In this document: in pieces, positions 56,655-64,000 of the stretch
How the letters are laid out: every line of letters begins with the position of its first letter
Numbering within the stretch: position 1 is the stretch's first letter
Assembly: GCA_963580285.1 (NCBI GenBank)
Contig: OY757010.1
Coordinates: forward strand, 221,855,234-221,919,233
Length of the DNA: 64,000 nucleotides
Direction: 5' to 3'
Origin: Lucinisca nassula
Lineage: Eukaryota > Mollusca > Bivalvia > Lucinida > Lucinidae
Notes under the pieces: generated by a model
Seen by the model: only the letters and a program-made list of their open reading frames with translations
Databases searched by the model: none
What the model was told of the DNA's origin: nothing
Position numbers and translations under genes: made by a program

Positions 56655-57015
56655 TAAAGGATCTTACATGAGTGTTCATGTATTATTGAATTTATTAAAC
56701 GAGTTGAGGAAAAGGGATAAAATGCGAGGCTTTGCCGAGTATTTTATCCCTTTTCTTCAACGAGTTTAATAAATTCAATAATACATGAGCACGAATGTAA
56801 GATTCTATTTATCATATGGCATTTAAAACGCATTTTATTCATGTTTTATAAAATGTCACTAATCCGCCATTAGTAACGCGATCTCATTAAGGACGTCGTA
56901 CATGTAATGTTACGCGGCGTATCTAGCTAATTTGCATATTTAATCCACTAGTGGATTATCGAAAATATTACATGGCGTTATTACACTCCCAGACGCGACG
57001 ACATAATAATTATGA
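56655..57015. mobile_element. palindromic element, family M13
   Basis: atcttacatgagtgttcatg, stem gagttgaggaaaagggataa with complement, gcatatttaatccactagtg. Homologous to 44270 and (inverted) 8395. Confidence 0.7.
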
Positions 57016-57670
57016 TAAATACTTGAAAATGAAGTCCAGAAAAGTTGTGAATAGCAGTGTAAGGACTTTATACAAACATTAGCTTTTTCTAATCAGATCA
57101 AGGTATCAAGGTATCCAGCGCAGGTAAGTCATCAAAATTTAAATTCTCATTCTCTTATAGTCACTAAAAACATGAAGGTGATTCCCTGGAATTGTCTCTA
57201 TGACAACACCAGTGACTCAACACCATAACATGAGTATGACATAACATATTCCATTTGCCAGCTCAACAGATATGAGCTCATCTCCCCCACTTATCAATAT
57301 CTCAACCACAATTTTCTCTTCATTTTCACTTTAAATCATACATATCTACAGTATCATGTTGTTTTTTCACACTAAAGTAAACATGCAGATTCATATAGTG
57401 CAATAAAAATTAAGGATGCAGAAAACACTTATGAATACACTTAAATATCTGTGCTGTGCAACATATATCTACAGTTTTTGTCCTTTTTTTTCCTGAAGTC
57501 CTCGAGTGTCACTTTTATATTGGTGGTTTCAAATAAACCTATATAGCTGAATGAACCATGACCCTATTTATTGGTAATAAATATCATTTTCTATCATTTT
57601 CCATCCTAATTTCAGGGTCAGATGAGGTTATGGACAGTCAATATGGAGATAACCATGGATATCATCTGGA
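57016..57670. other. unassigned upstream sequence
   Basis: No repeat or exon recognised. A plus-strand gcgcaggtaagtc lies at 57119 without an open frame before it. Confidence 0.45.
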
Positions 57671-57676
57671 CTCCAA

Positions 57677-57868
57677 CTAACCCGGAATCTTCCTCCTTAC
57701 ATATAGCAGGAGTTCATTTCAAAATTTAGGGGTGTCAGGTTGTGTTTTCTTCAGAATTGATTAGGAAAATGGCTAAACTTTTAGATGCCAAGTTCTGCGC
57801 CGTCTGATCTGGGCCTGCACTGTTTGCCAGGGTACCCTTTTTGGGGTTTCTGGAACTAAATGGGCTAA
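57677..57868. mobile_element. piggyBac-like MITE, family M7, part deleted
   Basis: CTAACCCGGAATCTTCCTCC ... GGAACTAAATGGGCTAA. Confidence 0.6.
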
Positions 57869-57871
57869 ATA

Positions 57872-58217
57872 CAGTAGCACTTGGATGGCTCGAACACCGA
57901 TGGCTCGTTTACCATGGATGTGTCGAACCCATTCTTGAGCCCCTAGCGAAATCCTCTACATAAGAAAAAGTGGGGGGTAATTAAGGAGATTTTAGTCTTT
58001 TATCTTGCAAATGTATGCTGTGTGTACTCATTAGAATCGCCTCGATGAGGCGATTCTAATGAGTACACACAGCATACATTTTCATTATAGAACACTGACA
58101 AGATGTCTAAAAGTATCTCGTTATGCCTCCTGACAGTAACCTCAGTGGCTCGAACTACCCCTGTCTCGAACAGATTTTCGAGGTCCCAAAGATGTTCGAG
58201 TCAGTGAAGTTCGACTG
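57872..58217. mobile_element. pogo/Tigger-like MITE, family M11
   Basis: 346 bases between TA dinucleotides. CAGTAGCACTTGGATGGCTC against CAGTCGAACTTCACTGACTC (complement). The central M10-type stem gaatcgcctcgatgaggcga is perfect. Confidence 0.82.
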
Positions 58218-58252
58218 TATAACATACCAGTCCAGCTAGGCTGGAAGTGTTA

Positions 58253-58388
58253 TTAACCCATTGCATATGGGAAAACGCACAAGGGTCACCTTGGCAAACA
58301 GTACAGGCCCTACAGATCAGAGGCAACAGAATGCGGTGTCTGATCAGGATTTGCACTATTTGCTAACAGAATTTTCCAACAAAAATAG
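58253..58388. mobile_element. piggyBac-like MITE, family M7b, truncated
   Basis: TTAACCCATTGCATATGGG, ending where acaagagggcc begins. Confidence 0.6.
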
Positions 58389-59100
58389 AACAAGAGGGCC
58401 AAATGCCCTGTATAGCTCACCTGTGTACCAGAAAATCATTAGTGATGTTTAGAAAAAAAATCTGTGAAGAAAGGCGAGACATGCTTGTTTAGCTGTCTAT
58501 GGTAGCTAATGGGCCCATGGGCGTGGCTAATTTTGACCAAAGGGCATGGTTGGCAGGATTTATTAAGGTGACCATATCATGTTGCTACATACTAAATATC
58601 TAAGCCTTGGGGCTTATAGTTTCAGAGAAGATTTTTGAAGTTTTTTTTTCCATTATAAGTCTATGGGAGCTAATGGGTGTGGCCAATTTTGACCCCAGGG
58701 GCATGGTTGGCAGGATTTATGTAGATGACCACTTGACATTGCTACATGCGTTATATTTAAGCTCTGTGCCTTATGGTTTCAGAGAAGAAGAATTTTGAAG
58801 TTTTTCCTATTGTAAGTCTATGGGAGCTAAAGATCTTATCCTGCTGAATAAATTAATTTAAGCTCTGGGTCTTATGGTTTCAGAGAAGAAGATTTGTGAA
58901 GTTTTTTTTCCATTATAAGTCTATGGGAGCTGATGAGCTCTGGTGTGTGGCCAATATTGGCCCAAGGGGTATGGTTAGCAGGATTTATGTAGATGACTAT
59001 TTTATGTCGCTACATACTAAAAATCTACAGGAGAAGTCTGATCCGGGCCCATACTGGAGACCCCTATAGGATTAGACTAGAAGGAGAAGATATTCTGAAA
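58389..59100. repeat. acaagaggg... element with ~150-bp internal repeats
   Basis: gagggccaaatgccctgtat and gctcacctgtg at the start. Units share agtctatgggagctaatggg and atggttggcaggatttatgt. Confidence 0.6.
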
Positions 59101-59107
59101 GAGATGA

Positions 59108-59308
59108 TTAGCCTTTATCCTGCTGAATAAATTAATATAGTGACACCCATTGCTAACTTTCAACAAATCAAATTACTTGATATAATGTAATTGTTTGATC
59201 CACAAACTGCAAGATAGTGTACATCCTGATTAGAATTGGCTTCTTCGGATCTTGATCTACACTGTTTCAAAATTAGTAGGGGTTGCCGTCTTCTGCAGGA
59301 AAAGTGGG
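59108..59308. mobile_element. degenerate MITE M2
   Basis: cctttatcctgctgaataaa ... gggttgccgtcttctgcagg; core partly deleted. Confidence 0.5.
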
Positions 59309-59421
59309 CAACTGTTCGCCTTTTAAAATGGTAAAGGTATTTTGGTTTCTAAAGGAATTTTATCTTAAACTGCCTAACACCACATTTGCAGAAATCATTT
59401 TGTGATAAATTCCTATAATAA

Positions 59422-59611
59422 GACCACCTTTGGGACTGTTCAAAAGTGGTCTAAAGACCACTTTTGAACAGTCCCAAAGGTGGTCCTTGACCAGAAGACA
59501 CTGTGGGCAGAAAAGACAAAGAAAGATTAAGTGAAACTTTTAAAATAATAATAAGCTTTATAAAGCAGAATTTGTCTCAATTTAAGGTGGTCTTAATAGC
59601 GAAATTTTACT
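59422..59611. mobile_element. M18 hairpin with one pogo-like end
   Basis: accacctttgggactgttca with a perfect complement forms the stem, and the right end is aaattttactgta, like 36279. Confidence 0.6.
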
Positions 59612-59870
59612 GTACATATATTTTTTCCGAGAACCTAAGGTTTGACCATTTATGTGAATCAGCTGCCAAAATAAGGCTTGACATTACATGTGAATTGTCC
59701 ACTGGCCAGAAAATTCACATGCAATGCCCAACATTATTCAATGTCAATTTTTTAGAAAATAAAATTTCCATCTGCTTTAAAACTTTCCATGGGGCTTTAG
59801 GAGTTTACAGCCCAAGTGATGTTAGTCAGCCCACATATTTTCTGACCATGCCTAGTCTCTCTATGGTGAT

Positions 59871-60151
59871 TTGTTTGATTTAAGGTTTACACTGTAAAGG
59901 TCATTTTGGAGACGTTGCTTCCAATTTTGTGCGACTTTTACCTGACACTGAGATGAAATGACATCTCAAGCCCTGCCGCCCAATGAAACCAATAGGGTTT
60001 ATAAGCATGGACGGGCCGGCTCGCACCGCTTTGCCTGGGCAGGCTTAGATTCTCTAAGCTGTTTATCAGTACTCGTGTGCTGGTCGGTTTCAGCTCAGTG
60101 TGGAAGCATCATGCAGCCAATCTATTTCTTCAAGCCCCAATGAGCAGGGGT
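59871..60151 (-). mobile_element. SINE family S3
   Basis: Flanked by the 16-bp duplication gtctctctatggtgat (59855-59870 and 60152-60167). Confidence 0.9.
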
Positions 60152-60413
60152 GTCTCTCTATGGTGATGTAAAGTGTAGGATAGTAGGCTTCCAGCACAGT
60201 GATCAGCTACAACTAACTGCTTAATAATGTCTTTCTCAAATCAGTACTGAGAGAAGATATTATGTGCTCACAAATATAAAATTTCATGCTCAGGAGCTGC
60301 AGTGCATGCCAAAGGAGTAAGAATAGTAACCTGAGGATCATACTGGCTTATCAAATTCCGGGCCAACAGCAGAAAATCTTGTTCAATTGTTTAGAGGTAG
60401 TTATGGTAATTAA

Positions 60414-60646
60414 TTAACCCCTTTTCTACCAAATGGAATCTTGCACCTTATAATTATAAAGCAGGAGTCCATTTCAAAATTTAGGGGTGTCAGGTTGTGT
60501 TTTCTTCAAAACCTATTGGGAAAATAGCTGAACTGTTTGCAAACAGTGCAGGCCCTGAACAGATGCCACATTTTGCGGCGTCTGATATGGGCCTGCACTG
60601 TTTGCCAGGCTACCCGTTTTGGGGTTTCCGGTACAAAATGGGTTAA
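60414..60646. mobile_element. piggyBac-like MITE, family M7
   Basis: TTAACCCCTTTTCTACC ... GGTACAAAATGGGTTAA. Confidence 0.8.
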
Positions 60647-61066
60647 CCCATTTTATCCTTTATGAATTCTTCCACTATTTATTGAGCCCATTTTCATTAT
60701 TTTGAGTAAAGGTTAACAATCAGGCAGTAAGTACTGGGGTATGACAAACACCCTGGTCAGACGTCCTCTTTAGACCCTGTGCTTAAGGACCACTCTATTC
60801 TGTTTCTACATTGTTTGCTTTATCATGAGTTAAGATACAGTAGCCAGCTTATCAGATAAAATCCTGACTTATCAGTCAGCTTCTTGTTCACTAAATGAAG
60901 TGAGAAGTTTCTGCCTGTTGCTGATAGGAGCCAACCTTTACTCATTTATTAACCCATTGTTTATACTGCTTTCTTGAATCTTGCTCCACTCATTTGTCAT
61001 TTCTTTTTTATTTTTGATGGAAATTCCTGTCAGCAAAGTAGACTTAGTTGAAGTCTGGACTAGGGT
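60647..61066. other. unassigned upstream sequence
   Basis: No exon, repeat boundary or open frame recognised. Confidence 0.45.
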
Positions 61067-61067
61067 T

Positions 61068-61228
61068 AGTGAGTGTTTAAGTTTTACGTCTCACCAACAG
61101 CTTAGATCATACGGAGACGGGACCTCGGTTTAAAGACTCATCCGAAAGTCTGGAGAAGCCCGGGATCGATCCTGCGACCCCTGGTTTACAAGGGGAGTAG
61201 TGTAACCACTCGACCACTGAGGCTTCTA
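61068..61228 (-). mobile_element. SINE family S5
   Basis: Minus orientation: agaagcctcagtggtcgagt head, ggatcgatcccgggc box B; the left end is the tagtgagtgtttaagtttta tail. Confidence 0.85.
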
Positions 61229-61564
61229 GGTACAAGAGGAGTTTTCGTTCAAAGATTTTTCTATTTTTAGCTCTGGCCGCCATCTTATTCATCAGAGCAG
61301 AACGACTTTAGCTATTTTGGTAGGGAGCCACCCTGGCAACATTCCTGTGAAGTTCAAATCAAATTGGCCCAAGGGTTTAGGAGAAGTTCGCATTTAAAGC
61401 AAATTGTTGAAGACGAACGACACAATTAAGACTGACTGACTGATCACAGCACTTTGTGCTCAGGTGCGCTAGAACTCTGAAGGTCAGGGTCCTTTTGTTC
61501 AAGATCAATCATGACAATTATGGTCTGCTTTGACATCTGATTGTAATTTTACAAGTCACTGTTG

Positions 61565-61640
61565 CAAACAATGAGGACCCAGATCAGACTGCTCCTCTAG
61601 GAGCAGTCTGATCTGGGACCACACTGTTTTCTGTGTATGC
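61565..61640. repeat. isolated shared-core hairpin
   Basis: acaatgaggacccagatcag ... ctgatctgggaccacactgt, with ctcctctaggag at the tip. Confidence 0.55.
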
Positions 61641-61734
61641 AAAATATGTTTGAAAAGTTTGCAAGAACATCAGCAGACGACATAAAGAGATGACATTTTC
61701 TGATCCAGTTCTTCGCATTTTAAGGGTTAATACC

Positions 61735-61908
61735 CTCAAAATTTTGATCATTTAAGATAGTAAATATTATAAGCTTATATTTTTGATGAAAAGGAACTTT
61801 TGCAAAAATGTAATTCTCACACTGACTGTCTTGTTTCATCAAAAATATTGTACAGATTTTGACCACTGACAAGCAGGTGAAGTTAACACTGCTTTGAACA
61901 ACTGCCCC
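61735..61908. mobile_element. MITE M1, decayed
   Basis: ttttgatcatttaagatagt ... cactgctttgaacaactg; central stem weak. Confidence 0.6.
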
Positions 61909-61997
61909 CCCCCCCACTCCCCCACACCCTCCCCCAATGTATTCATTCTAAGAAGTTTAACTCTCTACCAAGATACACCCACCTTGCAAACTGAGTA

Positions 61998-62205
61998 CCA
62001 TAGAAATCCTAAAAATTCATATGCTGTAATTCTCCTAACATTTTAACACAATATGTTTCATGATCCAGCAAATAGTCCAAAAGGTGCAAACGGAATGGCA
62101 GGCAGTGCAGATCCTGATCAGACTCCTCCTTCATGACCAGTCTGATCTGGGTCTGCACTGTGTGTATAGACCTACCAGACCCAATTCTTAGGATCATTTC
62201 TGTAA
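61998..62205. mobile_element. hairpin MITE, family M8
   Basis: taccatagaaatcctaaaaa ... ttcttaggatcatttctgta; core cagtgcagatcctgatcaga ... gtctgatctgggtctgcact. Confidence 0.65.
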
Positions 62206-62246
62206 TCAGCTTCTGCAGCTGTAGATACTCAAAAACTTATAAACTT

Positions 62247-62474
62247 TTAAACCTTTTTGTACCAAATGGAATCTTCCTCAGTATATACAGCAGGAGTCCA
62301 TTTCAAATTTAGGAGTGTCAGGTTGTGTTTTCATCAAAATTTATTTGGAAAATGACTTAACTTTTAGCAAACAGTGGAGGCCCTGATCAGACGCCGCATT
62401 CTGCGGCGTCTGATCTGGGCCTGCACTGTTTGCCAGGGTACCCGTTTTGGCGTTTCTGGTACAAAATGGGTTAA
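62247..62474. mobile_element. piggyBac-like MITE, family M7
   Basis: TTAAACCTTTTTGTACC ... GGTACAAAATGGGTTAA; core acgccgcattctgcggcgtc. Confidence 0.8.
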
Positions 62475-62786
62475 AATCAGCTATTTCTTTTATGATCTTA
62501 ATGATGCAAATGCTGTGATCAGAAATAAATACAGCTTCCCAAAATAACAGCTAATTACCCCACCCACTTTTATAGCAGGTAATGAAATAAAGAAACATTT
62601 CCCTTAAAGCATCAATCATAACTAACAGACAGCATTTTCAAAGCTTTTTGTTAATTTCCGGAGAAAATTAAGCTTGACACATTTTGTTATTATTTGGCAT
62701 TCACAAGGCATCCTGTCACACAGTCATGTAATCATCTTATAAGTACTATATTTGATAATTAAAGCACATAATTTGCAACCCCATTC

Positions 62787-63026
62787 TTAACCCTTGACCT
62801 GCTAAGCCCGGACACATCTGATCTTTCAAACAATGTAGATCCAGATCAGATGACTGCGATCTGATCAGGATCTTCATTGTTTGTCATTTAGTTTATGAAT
62901 TTGTGACATTACTTTGTCATTTAGTTTATGAATTTGTGACATTACTTTGCATTAAGTAATCTGATTGGTTACTGAATCAGTAGTGGGTGTGGCATATTTA
63001 AATATTCAGCAGGACAAGGGTATTAA
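62787..63026. mobile_element. piggyBac-like MITE, family M2 with internal duplication
   Basis: TTAACCCTTGACCTGCTA ... GGACAAGGGTATTAA; ttagtttatgaatttgtgac is present twice. Confidence 0.75.
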
Positions 63027-63257
63027 ACTGATCAGTGATATAATTACAGCTCCATATTTAAGTGCTAGAACCATTTTGCATGTCTAAATAGCAATCAGAA
63101 TAAATATTGATAAAATATTTGCATGAAAAAAAAGACAATTGAGACCTCCCTTGTTTACTGTATGAAGTCCGAATACAACCATATGCAGGACAGTGTAACG
63201 GATGGTCCAACACTGAGCTAGATTGTTCATCTTTTACAACAAGTATGGTAAGTCTTC

Positions 63258-63489
63258 GCAGCCTCAATAGCTCAGTCGACTGGTTAGCATGTTTGACTTA
63301 TGATCGGGAAGTTGTCAATTCGAATCCGGCCACCAGAGGCAAAGTGTGTCCTTGGGCAAGACAAGTAATGCTACTGCCCCACTCCACCTAGGTGTAAATT
63401 GATAGCAGACTAGTGTAAACGTCACTGTCTCTCTCTCGCGCGCGCTGGTGTGATAACATCCAGAATATAATAAATTAGTATAACTAAAC
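63258..63489 (+). mobile_element. tRNA-derived SINE family S14
   Basis: Head gcctcaatagctcagtcgac, box-B-like attcgaatccggc, body ccttgggcaagacaagtaat. Flanked by atggtaag (63245-63252 and 63490-63497). Confidence 0.75.
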
Positions 63490-63561
63490 ATGGTAAGGAG
63501 TTGAGGGAGTCCAAATACATAGAGTAAATACTGTACTGTCCAACTGAAGAAAGCATCACGT

Positions 63562-63750
63562 GAACATGTCCGTGAAATAAACCCCCTCAAACCCCACTTT
63601 ATACAGAGAAAACTGGGGTTTACTGGGGTACACATTATTTTTATTATTCTGCTCCAAGAAATAGGTTGTGGGTACTCGTTAGAACCACCTCAATGAGGTG
63701 GTTCTTACGCGCACCACAACCTATGTTTGCAGTATAAATAAGAAAGAAAG
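63562..63750. mobile_element. hairpin MITE, family M10
   Basis: aaaccccactttatacagag ... actggggtttactggggta, then the stem gttagaaccacctcaatgag. Confidence 0.65.
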
Positions 63751-63921
63751 ATATGAATTTTCATCAGAAAAATAGCCATTATGAAGATATGAAAAAAATG
63801 CACTATGCTGCACAGGTATGTTAACATAATGGGGTCTACTCTGTGCTACTCTGGAGCATAAATGTGATTGATAAAGGTGACAAAATACTGCAGATAGCAC
63901 CACCTCTACTGATCACGCAGT

Positions 63922-64000
63922 TGCCCCCGCCCATTGGGGCTTGAGAGAAATAGATTGGGCTGTATGGCGCTTCCACGCACAGCTGAAACTGACCACACAT
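63922..64000 (+). mobile_element. SINE family S3, cut by window end
   Basis: gttgcccccgcccattgggg ... agctgaaactgaccacacat. Confidence 0.8.

Overview
This is eukaryotic, almost certainly bivalve-mollusc, genomic DNA. It is AT-rich and full of introns, SINEs carrying tRNA-like heads and (CAAA)n tails, palindromic MITEs, and the long low-complexity 'ggtcaaggtcaaag' type tandem repeats familiar from bivalve assemblies. No species can be named from the sequence alone. No bacterial, organellar or viral genes were seen.

One host gene is supported: the minus-strand gene for RAPGEF1 (C3G), the Crk-bound exchange factor for the GTPase Rap1. Six consecutive coding exons lie in transcript order at 45573-45401, 36048-35901, 26364-26270, 18311-18087, 11424-10532 and 1258-1017. 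Every junction has AG/GT borders and the codon phases agree throughout (173+148+95+225+893+242 = 1776 bases, exactly 592 codons). They encode the helical N-terminal region and the proline-rich Crk-binding region. Four PxLPxK motifs, one PKPPLP motif and a YDN phosphotyrosine-type site occur in the same order as in vertebrate C3G. The first exon(s) lie upstream (above 45573 or outside the window). The REM and CDC25 catalytic exons lie downstream, below position 1017 and outside the window.

The rest, over 95 percent, is intron and upstream sequence built from repeats. Region by region: 1-1.8 kb, exon f and MITEs; 1.7-4.0 kb, an element with an internal ~140-bp tandem repeat; 5.9-7.0 kb, a ~160-bp tandem repeat; 7.1-7.8 kb, a LINE fragment; 8.4-10.4 kb, hairpin MITEs; 10.5-11.4 kb, exon e; 12.5-15.55 kb, a 52-bp minisatellite; 15.9-17.2 kb, MITEs and a three-level nest; 17.7-19.1 kb, exon d between palindromes and CRE-containing segments; 19-26 kb, MITEs, SINEs and a pogo-like MITE; 26.3 kb, exon c; 27.1-28.1 kb, a ~1-kb palindrome; 28-36 kb, MITEs and SINEs; 36.0 kb, exon b; 36.3-38.1 kb, a 44-bp minisatellite resembling the exon b splice acceptor; 38.8-41.6 kb, 331-bp and ~160-bp tandem arrays; 41.9-44 kb, a LINE fragment and low-complexity DNA; 45.4 kb, exon a; 45.6-64 kb, MITEs, SINEs, a ~63-bp minisatellite and two more multi-level nests.

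The most unusual points are these: (1) an intronic array of about 40 copies of what looks like the exon b 3' splice site, in sense orientation; (2) a hairpin core (cagtgtagaYccagatcaga and its complement) shared by several otherwise different MITE families; (3) three independent three-level transposon nests with readable target-site duplications; (4) several SINE families with a common ACGTTAAAC-type 3' tail, suggesting one LINE partner.
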